Assembly (NCBI GenBank): GCA_009746045.1
Contig: RPFO01000448.1
Coordinates: 3,748,373 to 3,799,313 of the forward strand
Direction of reading: 5' to 3'
Length of the DNA: 50,941 nucleotides
DNA from: Mesostigma viride
Lineage: Eukaryota; Streptophyta; Mesostigmatophyceae; Mesostigmatales; Mesostigmataceae
This document shows, in pieces, positions 12,202 to 21,998 of the stretch; positions within the stretch are counted from its first letter, which is position 1; the number at the start of each line of letters is the position of its first letter. Made by a program: the position numbers and the translations under genes. The notes beneath the pieces were generated by a model. That model was given only the letters and a program-made list of their open reading frames with translations. It had not been told where the DNA came from and searched no databases.

Positions 12202-14502
12202 GTGGGTAGAAAGGTAAATCCGGATTTTACACGCAGGAAAGTCATGCTTTCCTTTGGAATCAGTGGAACTGTTGAGATGCTTTCTACAAAGAAGCGTCTG
12301 GCTGTCGTCGCTGCTCCTTGTGCAAAGTGCACAAGTAACAGGCGGGAGGCACCTGTCTGTTCATCATGTAGGTTGCAGCCAGAGTGCAATCGTACGTTAT
12401 ACGCGTTATACGGTCACGGTGGAGTATAATGTATAATACGGTATAATACGGTATAATACGGTATTATACGTTTTCGTACGGACACACTCAGAATACTCTG
12501 ATTTTACACATTTTAAGACACCCACCATCAATCCACATGTTTTTAACACTGTTTTGGACATAATCCAAGGTTGCCCTACCCTCGGCTATACTCTATACGG
12601 TGGATATTGTGGACACGATCGATATATTGCATGTAATACTGAGAATGTAAACGTGCGCATGCATAATTGTGTGCATGTGTATAACTGTATATATGTGGCT
12701 TTATATTGGTTATGTTTACTTGGGTGCCTTCACTTTGATGCAAGTAATTATATATGGTAAAAAGGCCAGCAATAACTAGGGGACCGTGCAGTGGGCCAGC
12801 AAGGGGCCAACATGTTAAACATGGCTAAACAGGTGGGGATGTGATAATAAGTAACTCACATATTCTCACCTTCCATACAACAACCTTGTTTTCCAGCAGG
12901 CTGAAGAGCATGACAGGCGTCTATGAGCTCGCCAGCTCCTTGCAACGGTGATGCCGCTCCCAGGCAGCTAGGGTCCTTGACTACGCAATATAGAATGTCT
13001 ACCGTGTGAAAACCTCCATACAGGAAGCGTAGCAAAGCCAGATAACTGCCCGATCAATTCTGGGTAGCTTTAGGAAGCATGGCATACGCAGCGTAAGGAA
13101 AACCATTGAAAGCTGCGGAAAATCTGATAGCACAACTGCAACAAGTGGAGAACAAAATAGCAAGAAAAACCCAGAAACGGCGCAAAAAGTTTCATGCCAG
13201 GTTCATTAAGAGCGCAAACAGACTGGGCGGTGACATGCGGCAAATCAACGTACCACGGCCGGCATTATTTCCTACCCAGGCGCGCAAGAAAAGCCAGCCA
13301 GCCATGGATGGATTAACCGCGGATCGCGCAGGCCTGAACGAAATCATTTTAGAAATGACAGGAAATGGCCGCAGATCGAAGATGCTTAGGTTATTTTCAT
13401 GGTGTCCGTTACTAAACGGCTCTTGCTGCATCAAAATAACCCACGAATATCGAGTTCTACCGTCGCAGGCACACATGCTAGATTATTCATCGCGGCCAAA
13501 TTGTTGGATGAGACCCCCGTGCAAATCTGTACCAACAAAGGCAGCGAATTTGCAAATAGTGCAGATCTTGCTATGAAACATCATAATAGAACATCACTTT
13601 TAACCATCGGCTTAATTTTTTCGCCTGTCGCCCGCCGGATTAGCCATATTTTAACGGAACGCACGTCGCCATGGCCACCTCCGCACGGTGCGCGCACTGT
13701 GCACCACAATGTCAAAATAAGATCGCGTCGAATTGTGAAAGTTCAGACGGGTCAGTACTTATAGTAGAGATACGAAATCTGTGGCTTCAAATCGTTGCCC
13801 TGTCGTTCTGGCATCCTAGCCGCGCAAAACGTAAAAAAAACGCGGAAAACACGGCATCATACGGTATAATACGGTATTATACGTCATTATACGCTAAAAC
13901 GTATTATAACGTATGAATCATACGCTCAAAGCCAGCGTATTACGTATTATACCGTATTATACCGTATTATACGGCGTATGATTGCACTCTGGTTGCAGCG
14001 GACCGAGCTTGCAGCGGGCCCTCCTCGGCGCCCTATCAGTACTAGGGGCTTGCGCCCACTACGCTCTCCGCCTGCTTTCTTCCCTTCTGTTTCCCCCATC
14101 CGGGCCGGGAAAAGTGTGCGATTGTGGACGTGTGCATACTGCGCCCGTGGAAATGACAAGCTGGAGGCGCCAGCATGCGCCTTCTGTAGGGGGTATCGGT
14201 TTGCGCGAGATGATGAAAGGGTGACATTGCCTTCATCCGCTGGCCGTTCTAAAGAGCTCCCCTGCGCCGAAGCCGAACTAGCTTTATGGGGTAACCCATG
14301 GAAACCGCTAGCGTCAGAGAGCTTGCCCACCGAGGATGATCCCAGCGATTCCACCTATGATCAGCAACGTAGCGGCCGGGGCAAACGGTCCAGGAAGGAC
14401 AACAAGGGCCCCAAGAGGAGGAGGGCAGGCAAGGGGAGACTCCGGGGATGCCAGAAACGTCGTAGAAGCAGACGGCGCAAGAGCACCAACAAAAAATCGC
14501 AT
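12202..14502 (+). pseudogene. N-terminal exon of the CACTA transposase gene with two RanBP2-type zinc fingers, interrupted by an insertion
   Basis: The exon is visible in two parts, 12202-12378 and 13999-14502, split by the inserted element and its duplicated TTGCAG. Both parts are in the same frame. Each holds a C-x2-C ... C-x2-C finger: CAKCTSNRREAPVCSSC in the first part, and WTCAYCARGNDKLEAPACAF then C in the second. The second fits the RanBP2/Nup153 finger (W-x-C-x2-C-x3-N-x6-C-x2-C), which in other proteins binds RNA or ubiquitin. An acidic stretch and a strongly basic, lysine/arginine-rich tail follow, ending at Ser-His before a GTATGT donor at 14503. The true start codon is uncertain; ATG at 12202 is the first in frame. 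Confidence 0.55.
12379..13992. mobile_element. Nested 1.6 kb TIR element with TATAATACGG terminal repeats
   Basis: The left end reads CCAGAGTGCAATCGTACG and the right end, inverted, CCAGAGTGCAATCATACG. Both continue into stacked copies of TATAATACGG (left about 12430-12470, right about 13855-13980). TTGCAG flanks both sides (12373-12378 and 13993-13998), a 6-bp target duplication. Removing the element and one TTGCAG restores a continuous zinc-finger exon, direct evidence of insertion. The interior is AT-rich. The longest frame (13106-13576) has no recognisable domain, so the element is probably non-autonomous. I cannot assign the superfamily. Confidence 0.8.
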
Positions 14503-14659
14503 GTATGTTGCCTTTTTCCTTCCTTGATTTTGAGCATCTCTTCTTTATCTGTCTTTTGGCCTTTTTTTGCCGATTTTCTGGGCGTATTCCTGTGTAGTAG
14601 ACTTGGCTGGCTGCTTATATTATTGGAGGCTTTGCATGACTGTCCATGGCTTACTGCAG
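14503..14659 (+). other. Intron of the CACTA transposase gene
   Basis: Donor GTATGT at 14503 and acceptor CTTACTGCAG ending at 14659, with a T-rich interior, as expected for a spliceosomal intron of about 157 bases. Confidence 0.6.
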
Positions 14660-15298
14660 TGGGTCAAGTTGCCACCACCACCGCCGCCACCACCACCACC
14701 GGAAACCCCGTCATCGCCCCTGCCAAGTGCCCCGCCAGCACCACCGCCACCACCGCCGCCACCACCACCACCACCACCGGAAACCCCGTCATCGCCCCCG
14801 CCAAGTGCCCCGCCACCACCACCGCCACCATGCACCGCCGCCACCACCACCACCGGATGCCCCGCCATCACCCCCACCTGGACCGCCGCGAGATGCCCAG
14901 CGCGCCTCATCGGACGAGGAAGATGATATTGCGGTTGGCGGCCAGCACCTACCACCGATGGGGAGATTTTGCAACACATGCCAGCAATGGTGGCCTGTGA
15001 GTGCCAACACTTTCAGAAAAAATGGTCATCACAATGGTACCTGCCATAGCGGGCATCTCGTCGGTGCTGGACTGGATGGCGATGTGGCCCCCATGGAATG
15101 GGCGGCGGCTGGTGATGTAGCTGCCGGGGTCGTGTTGGAAAATGAGCAAGGGCGGGTGGAAATGCAGTTTGAGCATGTGGACGAGGAGGGGGACCCCCCT
15201 GTGTCTGTCTCCTCGGATGAGGAAGAGGAGGACCCTGCCGTGCATGTCTCCTCGGAAGAGGAGGAGGAAGAGGAGAATGGGGAGGAAAGATTATGGCC
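14660..15298 (+). pseudogene. Proline-rich and acidic linker exon of the CACTA transposase gene
   Basis: The exon opens with polyproline blocks encoded by CCA/CCG repeats (14670-14870) in one frame. It then continues in another frame as a Pro/Asp stretch, a CNTCQQWW segment with a possible C-x2-C knuckle, and long acidic runs of Glu/Asp with Val-Ser-Ser spacers, ending near LWPE. The frame change falls in the trinucleotide repeat near 14830, so a one-base slippage indel is the simplest reading. The region links the zinc fingers to the transposase core. Confidence 0.45.
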
Positions 15299-15482
15299 CG
15301 AGGGGGAGGAGGAGGAGGGGGGAGGAGGAGGAGGAGGGGGAGGAGGAGGAGGGGGAGGAGGAGGAGGAGGAGGAGGAGGGGGAGGAGGAGGGGGAGGAGG
15401 AGGGGGAGGAGGAGGAGGAGGAGGAGGAGGAGGAGGAGGAGGAGGAGGAGGAGGAGGAGGAGGAGGAGGAGGAGGGGGGGGA
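15299..15482. repeat. GAGGAG purine microsatellite within the gene
   Basis: About 180 bases of GGA/GGG triplets on the plus strand. Depending on frame it reads as Glu, Gly or Arg runs. The preceding acidic exon and following transposase exon lie in different frames, so either an indel in this tract or an intron separates them. Confidence 0.8.
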
Positions 15483-15889
15483 TGGGTGATGGACGTAGGC
15501 GGTGGCGACAGCTTGCAGATGAGCCGCTTTGTGAAGGATCAACAATGTCTCTATTACAGTTTTGCTTCCTGGTAATCCAATCCAAAGCAACCAAGAGGAC
15601 ACAACGGGATGCTGTTGACTACAATTTGCAGCTTTTCGGTGCTGTGTTTGACTCCTTGGAACTCGAGCACATTGTGCCACCTAGTTACAAGGCCGCCCTG
15701 CAAGTCCTAAGCCCAAGGCCCCTTGCGCAGGCTACGTGGCACGCCTGTCCCAATTGCGATGAGACGGTTTGGCCACCGGTTCCCAAGAAGGACCTCCATC
15801 TGCACGCACGGGATAGGTGTCATTGTGGCCATCGACGTCTCCAAAAGATCAAGTTACGCAACGGGGGGAAACGCTATTGTGCATTCAAG
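15483..15889 (+). CDS. TNP2-type transposase, N-terminal exon
   Basis: The conceptual protein contains a segment with VPPSYKAALQVLSP, then HACPNCDETVW and a C-x-C/H cluster (RCHCGHRRLQK). It matches in order the N-terminal part of plant CACTA TNP2 transposases (a Pro-Pro/Lys-Ser-Tyr helix followed by His-Ala-Cys-Pro-Asn and a second Cys pair). It ends at Lys, in phase 0, before a GTACAA donor at 15890. The start of this exon is not resolved because of the purine repeat upstream. Confidence 0.65.
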
Positions 15890-16616
15890 GTACAACCATG
15901 TTTGTCCATCTCGCCTACTTTGTTATGCAAGTTCCTTGCTCAATGTCATTAGTCCCTTGCTTTCTGTGCTAGCCCCTGTCTTCCTTGCGTGCATGTACGT
16001 ACGCTTGCAGTTGCTGAATTTAATTAGTGACTTTGATTGATATGTCCTTGCCTACTTGCTGCTAGTCCCTTGCTTCCTTGGTTAGACCCTTGCTTCCTTT
16101 GTTAGCCACTCTCTTCCTTCCGCGCATGTACGCTTGCTTGCTGGATTCGATTAATTAGTCCCTTGCTTCCTTGATTGTTCCCATGCTTCCTTTGTAAGCC
16201 ACTCTTCCTTGCATGCACGCTTGCAGTTGCCCCTTGTAGTCCCTTGCTTCCTTTGATACAACCTTGCCAACTTGGTTAGGCCGTTGCTACCCTACATGCT
16301 TGCGCACTTCATGGATTGAATCAGTCCCCTGTTAAGTGAGACAACTAACTTGTTGATTAGTCCTTGTTGCCTCGCGTGGTTGCTTGCTGCATTCCATTTG
16401 TCCCTTGCTTTCTTTGTTCTGAATTTAATTTGTCTCTGTGGTTGCATCAACCTTAGGCTGAATTCATGGACCCCATGCGTAGTTGCTTCCTTACTTGATG
16501 TGATGTCATGGTTGCTAATTAGAACTTGAGCTCTAATGCACGTATTCCATGATGATGTCTTAATTAACACGCTTGCCTCTCCAAATGCATGGTATTGCCT
16601 TTTTTTCATGAACCAG
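15890..16616 (+). repeat. Intron of the TNP2-type gene holding GGAAGCAAGGG-family repeats on the sense strand
   Basis: Donor GTACAA at 15890 and acceptor AACCAG ending at 16616 join two exons in phase 0. From about 15940 to 16480 the sequence is built of CCCTTGCTTCCTTTGTTAG, GCCACTCTCTTCCTTCC and TACGCTTGCTTGCTG modules. These are the reverse complements of those in the 2.1-9.6 kb array. Because the other gene lies on the opposite strand, both introns carry the family in the same sense orientation. Confidence 0.75.
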
Positions 16617-18694
16617 GAATGGTATTATTTCGGCGTGAAGAGAACCATCCAAGCTGCGCATCAGGACAGCGAGTTCCGTGACGCCATTGCCAGCCCTCAC
16701 GCACTCCCCAAGGAGGCATTCCATGGGAGTAAGTTGGCTGAACTCGTTGATGCAAAATGGAGTGACATGGCTTATCGCCCAGCCGGTGAAGAGCCAGTTC
16801 CGATCACTTCTGACCCAGATGGGGAGGCAATTGAAATAAGCGCTGACGGAGGCCAGATGTTTCAGACAAGGAAGAATTATTCGACCCTGTTTGGCTTCAT
16901 GCGTATGGGCAACCTTCCCCTCCATTTGCGAGGCAAGAAAAAGTTCACATATCTTCTTTTCGTCATTCCAGGACCAAAGGAGCCAAAGACGTTTCAGTCG
17001 TATATGGAGCCGATAGTGGCGGAGATGAGAAGGTCATTTGAACATGGAGTCAATGTCTCGAAGTTCCATGGTCGGCCACGAAGGGTTAAGCCGTACCTGT
17101 CACTTATTCATGGGGACAGGCCAGCTATCGTCAAGCTCTGCTGCTTTCTTCCGCCCGCTGCGCAACGAGCATGTGAATGCTGTCTCTTCAAGGGCGTCTA
17201 CGCGTCTAATGCGATGCGGTTCAAGGGCTATGCTCGCCCCGCCGACCAAGGCACTACACAGCCTGCGGTGTTTGCATGTCGTGCAACGAAAGTGGATGAG
17301 GCCTTATATGAGGCATTGTGCTCAGCGGTGGAAGTGGAGAATGCGGATCCTTTGGCACTAGGGGTAGGAGAGAGGCCGGCGATTGCCGACATGCCAGGGT
17401 TTGTATTTCCTTGGACGATTATTCCAGGTATAGCGCACCGGCTCCTTAGAGGTGTCACTGCTAATTTGCTCGACTTGATGTTTCACAAAACATACAGAGG
17501 TGAAGAGCTTGCATTAACTGGCCCACAAAGGAAGGCTGTTTCGGCGCGTGCTGTCATTGACATGCCGGAGAAGGCTGGTAGGCCTTACAAGGATGTCGCG
17601 AAATATTGGGGTTCTTACACAATGGAGGAAAGCCTTCATTTTGTAGAAACTTATAGTAGGTTTGTGTTTCATGGCGATATCCTTCCTCCCACTTTGAAGG
17701 AACTCTGGAGGCTACTGCGCGTGTTTGTCGTGCACTTCATGCGGGGAGCAAACGCAAGGGAGCAGCACTCGCCACGCGTTGTACAAGATGCTTGTTTAAG
17801 GTACGCAAAGCTTTTGGAGGACCACGCACCTGTAGCCATGCTTACATACAACTTGCACTCGACGGTTTGCCACTTATCACGCCACGAGAAGATGGTTAAC
17901 AGTCTTGCTTACCAAATTCCGAGTTTTACGTTGAGCGTGCTATTGGGGTGATGAAGGGGGTCACGAGGGCACGGGTCTCCTCCTTACCCGAGGCCATGTG
18001 CGTCAACCAATGGTTGCTTGTGCGTGAGCTGGACGCCTTACTTGATATTGGGGCGGTTCAAGAGCTATCTGATTATAAGCAACCAGTTCCCACAAAGTCT
18101 TTTAAGGACCCTGGGTTTGAAGGTGACACTTTCTTTCTTTATGAGGGCATGCGCGTGTCTTTCGACCATGGTTCTAGGCGCAAGCGGCACGACTGGTATG
18201 CAGACCTTGATGATATTTCAGCATGTCTACGTGCCAATGATGCCGACGTCATCGCACAAGATTTTCTGGTACACGGTCATGTAAAATGCCACGAGTTTAA
18301 AGCCCTGTATGCCAGGAGGCAGGTTTTCCACGGGCTAAGGAATCCTCGCCCAAAGAAGAGGGTAACTTATCATGCAAGCGTAGCTTACGCAGGGTATCCC
18401 GGTTTTTTTTTCGTTACCATCGAAGGTTTTCTCCTCATCACGCATGTCCCCTCCTCAGCAGTCATGCGCCTTGCCAAGGTCATCGTGCACCGTCATTGGA
18501 ACAGTCCAAATGATAGGATGGTTTTGTCCGAGGATGGTCTTCCCCTGATAAACACCAGGGCTAGGTACACTGGCGCTGAGGATCGGTGGGTACCAGTCGA
18601 GTCGTTAGTTGACGTGTGCATATTTTGCAGGGATCCTGCTTGGACTCCGGGCAAACATGTAGTCCTAACTCCAAACTACCAGACCAACTACTAG
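16617..18694 (+). pseudogene. TNP2-type transposase core and C-terminal DUF4218-like region (one frameshift)
   Basis: The exon reads open from EWYYFGVKRTI to 17942. The central block with SADGGQMFQTRKNYSTLFGF, LRGKKKFTYLLFVIPGPKEP and FQSYMEPIVAEM corresponds to the Transposase_21 (TNP2) core. There the Asp-Gly, the small hydrophobic strand and the Pro-Gly-Pro-Lys motif are conserved. A later part with LTYNLHSTVCHLSRH resembles the DUF4218 region of plant CACTA proteins. The expected FYVERAIGVMKG motif follows in a different frame (from about 17920), so one base has been gained or lost near 17900-17930. The second frame runs to TAG at 18694 and includes a CIFCRDP segment. The protein would cut CACTA ends in the nucleus. 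This copy is probably inactive unless the shift is an assembly error. Confidence 0.75.
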
Positions 18695-19129
18695 CGAGTG
18701 GATGGATAGGCATAACTGCCTAGCTAGTGTCGTCATTATTGCTATGAACGGCATATCGGCATCTAGCATGCAAACTAGCCAATCACGCCCTTGCATTTAG
18801 TGTGGCAAACTGTCGAGTGTTGGTTGCATGTAAGCATGCTAATGGGTGTGTGAAACTTCAATTGCTTTGCCTCTTTGACCATGCTTGTTGTGCCTCTCGT
18901 TCGCTATGTGCTGTAACTTAACGTATGCTCAAGTTACATGAGATGCCCGATATTCCTTCCTAGTTTGCACAGTCTCCTCACACAATCACTGCGACTTGCA
19001 GGTAATTGTTACGGTTCATTAATAAACTTGTGCATTGTCCATCCGATTTGTCACTATCATTCTAAATGTAAAATGCTCACGGAAGTGTTATTTGGAGTTT
19101 ATATGAGAAACAGAAGGAGGCCGTATGGA
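18695..19129. other. Downstream region of the transposase gene
   Basis: AT-rich, noncoding-looking sequence between the transposase stop and the minisatellite. I see no clear polyadenylation signal or further exon. Confidence 0.4.
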
Positions 19130-20055
19130 TTGCTTGGTTGCACGACGCTTGGCTGAATTCAGGGACCACGTGCGTAGTTAGTCCGCTGCTTGCGTATTGG
19201 ACGCGTGGATTGCTTGGTTGAACGACCCTTGGCTGAATTCAGGAACCGCGAGCGTAGTTGTTCCGCTGCTTGCGCGTTGGACGCGTGGATTGCTTGGTTG
19301 CATGACCCTTGGCTGAATTCAGGGACCACGTGCGTAGTTGTTCCGCTGCCTGCGCATTGGACGCGTGGATTGCTTGGTTGCATGACCCTTGGCTGAATTC
19401 AGGGACCGCGAGCGTAGTTGTTCCGCTGCTTGCGCGTTGGACGCGTGGATTGCTTGGTTGCATGACCCTTGGCTGAATTCAGGGACCACGTGCGTAGTTG
19501 TTCCGCTGCTTGCGCGTTGGACGCGTGGATTGCTTGGTTGCATGACCCTTGGCTGAATTCAGGGACCACGCGCGTAGTTGTTCCGCTGCTTGCGCGTTGG
19601 ACGCGTGGATTGCTTGGTTCCTTGGCTGAATTCAGGGACCACGTGCGTAGTTGTTCCGCTGCTTGCGCGGAGGTCGTATGGATTGCTTGGTTGCATGACC
19701 CTCGGCTGAACTCAGGGACCACGTGCGTAGTTGTTCCGCTGCTTGCGCGTTGGACGCGTGGATTGCTTGGTTGCATGACCCCCGGCTGAATTCAGGGACC
19801 ACGTGCGTAGTTGTTCCGCTGCTTGCGCGGAGGTCGTATGGATTGCTTGGTTGCATGACCCTTGGCTGAATTCAGGGACCACGTGCGTAGTTAGTCCGCT
19901 GCTTGCGCGTTGGACGCGTGGATTGCTTGGTTGCATGAGCCTTGGCTGAATTCAGGGACCGCGAGCGTAGTTGCTCCACTGCTTGCGCGTTGGACGCGTG
20001 GATTGCTTGGTTGCATGACCCTTGGCTGAATTCAGGACCCCCCCTTGGCTGAATT
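19130..20055. repeat. 80-bp minisatellite array near the CACTA right end
   Basis: About eleven to twelve copies of a unit of roughly 80 bp containing GGATTGCTTGGTTGCATGAC, CTTGGCTGAATTCAGGGACC and GTAGTTGTTCCGCTGCTTGC. Copies begin near 19150, 19232, 19312, 19392, 19472, 19552, 19625, 19705, 19785, 19865, 19945 and 20025. One unit (about 19617) is shortened and the array ends in a broken copy. The short ORFs in it are by-products of the repeat. Confidence 0.85.
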
Positions 20056-20649
20056 CAGGGTGGGTAGTTGCTATGGTGGTCTGCATGAGTTGACACTCCA
20101 TTAATAAATAATATGTGAATGCATTTGTAAACATTAAACTTATTCTTTATCAAGTTAGGCGAAGAGTGCAGTCTGCAATGTACGTGCGAATGATGAGGGA
20201 GCGACCGGTCCAGCGTTGTGGGAGGACTAGCGCAACTGTATGAGAGGAAGGGCGCGAAGACCGCGGAAGGCGCATATACTTAATTATTTCAATTTAAATG
20301 TTTCTCACTTGAGAAAACTACTCCTTGACAACGCTCACATTATCACGCAGTCTACGTGTAAATGAACTATTCACTGGACGCAATGGATTAAGCGAGATGA
20401 CTGCTATTCATGGCCAGTGTGAGACAACGCACCTAATTTAAATTAACGCACGGTGGCTTACACGCGCGGGTCGATCTCGAATATACCAAGGAGAAAACCA
20501 GCGCATCGAATATACAATCCCACTAAAATCGAATATACCAATGAGACAACTACCCTGGTGTGAATTAATTTCATTAAATGTTAGACAACTACACGTCCAC
20601 GAATAGTTGTCTAACTTGATAGCTGCCCTCAATTTCACCCACATGAAGG
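20056..20649. other. CACTA right interior, no gene seen
   Basis: AT-rich sequence with two copies of a CGAATATACCAA(G/T)GAGA motif (20477 and 20529). No coding evidence. Confidence 0.4.
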
Positions 20650-20896
20650 GGTAAAAATAATTCACCTGATATTACCCCCCAAGAAAAAAAAATTACCCTA
20701 TGGTGGAATAAGGGGTGAATTTTTCACCCCTTTTTCACCTCTTTTTATCCGGGGGGCTAAAAATTTTACCCCATGGTGGAAAAAGGGGTGAAAAATCCAC
20801 CCCCCAAGGAGAATTTTTCACCCCTTTTTATCCAAGGGGCTAAAAATTCACCCCTTTTTCACGTTTTTCCCCCCTTTTTCCCCCCCTTTTAGCTGT
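20650..20896. repeat. CACTA right subterminal repeats
   Basis: Repeated blocks such as TTTTTCACCCCTTTTT, GGGGCTAAAAATT and CCATGGTGGAATAAGGGGTG mirror the left-end array (1384-1672) in inverted arrangement. Confidence 0.8.
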
Positions 20897-20940
20897 GTTG
20901 GAGCCCAGAGTGCACTGTCACCACGACTGGTCTAATAACG

Positions 20941-21294
20941 GTGAACGGTTTGCACGTGAATGCCAACAACGTTGCTGATCCCGGCGAAATATGTCGCCAT
21001 GTCAGAGAGCGCAGCAAACCTTACGACAAGAAGGCCATCGCCGTTCAAAAGGCTGACCACAGCCATATTGGCCGGGTGGCCAAACGGCAGGCCGCTGCCT
21101 TGAGCCCGTTCATAGACAGTGGCATCATGAAAGTTGCAGAGGTTGTCGCTACACAGGACCATGAGGGCTATCGGTACCAAATGTTCAGATTTACTTTCAT
21201 CATAAAAGAAGAAAAGGAGGCGCATGTGCGCCTTGCCGGGCACAAATTGAACTGCTGTAGTGGTAGAGCCGACATGCATGGCGGTACCCCTTAG
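20941..21294 (+). CDS. HIRAN-like domain fragment
   Basis: A 117-codon frame opens with VNGLHVNANNVADPGEICRH and contains RSKPYDKKAIAVQ followed by HIGRVAKRQAAALSPFIDSG. This matches the HIRAN domain pattern: an N-x-P-Y/H-D-x-x-A-I-x-V core, then I-G-x-x/P, then A-x-x-L-x-P-L-x-D-x-G. HIRAN domains in Rad5/HLTF-type helicases bind 3' DNA ends. An in-frame stop lies just upstream (20935) and no helicase follows, so this is either an exon of a spliced gene or a captured fragment. It lies inside the outer TA-flanked element, 30 bp from the CACTA insertion point. GTG at 20941 is only the first codon of the open stretch. Confidence 0.5.
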   Translation: MNGLHVNANNVADPGEICRHVRERSKPYDKKAIAVQKADHSHIGRVAKRQAAALSPFIDSGIMKVAEVVATQDHEGYRYQMFRFTFIIKEEKEAHVRLAGHKLNCCSGRADMHGGTP

Positions 21295-21960
21295 GTTGGG
21301 CTCAACCGAAATGTAGTTCATGTAATCCGTACGGTATGCTCATTCGTTGCCCTAGCTATAGTTCGTAATGCTTGCTTGTTGGAACTGGTCACCTGGCGAG
21401 CATGACGTATACAATGTGTCGCATTTATGATGGGTTCTAATGTGACGAACGCGTTTGAACAGCAAGCCGTTTGCCCATGTATATAATCATCTAGTCGCTC
21501 CACACGTAAGCCAGCCATAATTTCAATGCACAAGGATACACATTTCCATCACCATTCATCTTCATCATCCTGAACGACTCGAAAACGCGGAAAAGATAAC
21601 GGCAGGCTCGAGCTACCATGGTCCGGATTCTCCCGATTTCTGGCCTGCGCTGGTTGTCTCTTTGATAATACAATGAAGACTGATTTCAGCGCCCAACTGA
21701 CCAAGATATGCAGTGAATTTTATAGATGCTTCGTGTTGGATGGCGCGGAAACCCTGTCGGACCACCGGCGCGGGAAAAAACTCAAGTCGCGGCAGTAAAA
21801 AATCAGTGCCACACCGCGCTAGAAGCCCCTACACGCCTTAAGTTGGGTTTTTCCTAGTACAGCCATCAGCCTTAAGTTGGGTTCGCCATGCAGCCCACTG
21901 CGACCCAACTTAAGGCGTGAACCCAACTTAAGCCAACCCAACTTAAGGCGTGAATGACTG
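21295..21960. other. Right interior and right TIR of the outer element
   Basis: No gene is seen to 21830. From 21833 to 21960 there are six copies of CTTAAGTTGGGTT or its complement, making a compound terminal repeat able to form several stems. Confidence 0.6.
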
Positions 21961-21969
21961 TAGTTTGGC

Positions 21970-21998
21970 TAAGCTTAGCCGCCTAGCGGCTAAGCTTA
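21970..21998. repeat. Perfect inverted repeat beside the outer element
   Basis: Arms TAAGCTTAGCCGC and GCGGCTAAGCTTA (13 bases) with loop CTA, 8 bp beyond the TA of the outer element's right end. Confidence 0.8.

Larger units (their letters stand above)
1368..20912. mobile_element. Large CACTA/EnSpm-like transposon
   Basis: Terminal inverted repeats CACTCTGGGCTCCAAC at 1368-1383 and, inverted, at 20897-20912 are identical over 16 bases and begin CACT. CAC stands outside each end (1365-1367 and 20913-20915), matching the 3-bp target duplication of CACTA elements. Inside each end lie many GGGGTGAA/TTCACCCC subterminal repeats, another CACTA hallmark. The interior encodes a TNP2-type transposase (plus strand) and a second divergent gene (minus strand). 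At 19.5 kb it is large for the class, mainly because of a 7.5 kb repeat-filled intron and an embedded 1.6 kb element. Frameshifts in the transposase suggest this copy is not autonomous. Confidence 0.85.
967..21960. mobile_element. Outermost TA-flanked TIR DNA element, split by a CACTA insertion
   Basis: The left end at 967 starts CAGTCATTCACGCC and is inverted at 21935-21960 (ending GGCGTGAATGACTG), giving a 26-base perfect terminal inverted repeat. TA stands immediately outside each end (965-966 and 21961-21962), as in Tc1/mariner-type insertions. Both ends carry further direct and inverted copies of the CTTAAGTTGGGTT motif, so each terminus can fold into a hairpin. Without the CACTA insert at 1368-20912 the element is about 1.45 kb. 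Its only coding-like content is the HIRAN-like ORF at 20941. It has no transposase and is probably non-autonomous. The superfamily is inferred from the TA and is not proven. Confidence 0.75.

Noticed and set aside
13106-13576. 156-codon ORF in the nested element as its transposase
   Set aside because: No DDE or other recognisable motif and no similar neighbour. Could be chance or a decayed remnant.
19130-20055. CRISPR-like array
   Set aside because: The whole 80-bp unit repeats, with no unique spacers, and the context is eukaryotic. It is a minisatellite.
19159-20134. Series of overlapping 60-125 codon ORFs in the 80-bp array
   Set aside because: Periodic copies of the minisatellite in several frames, not genes.
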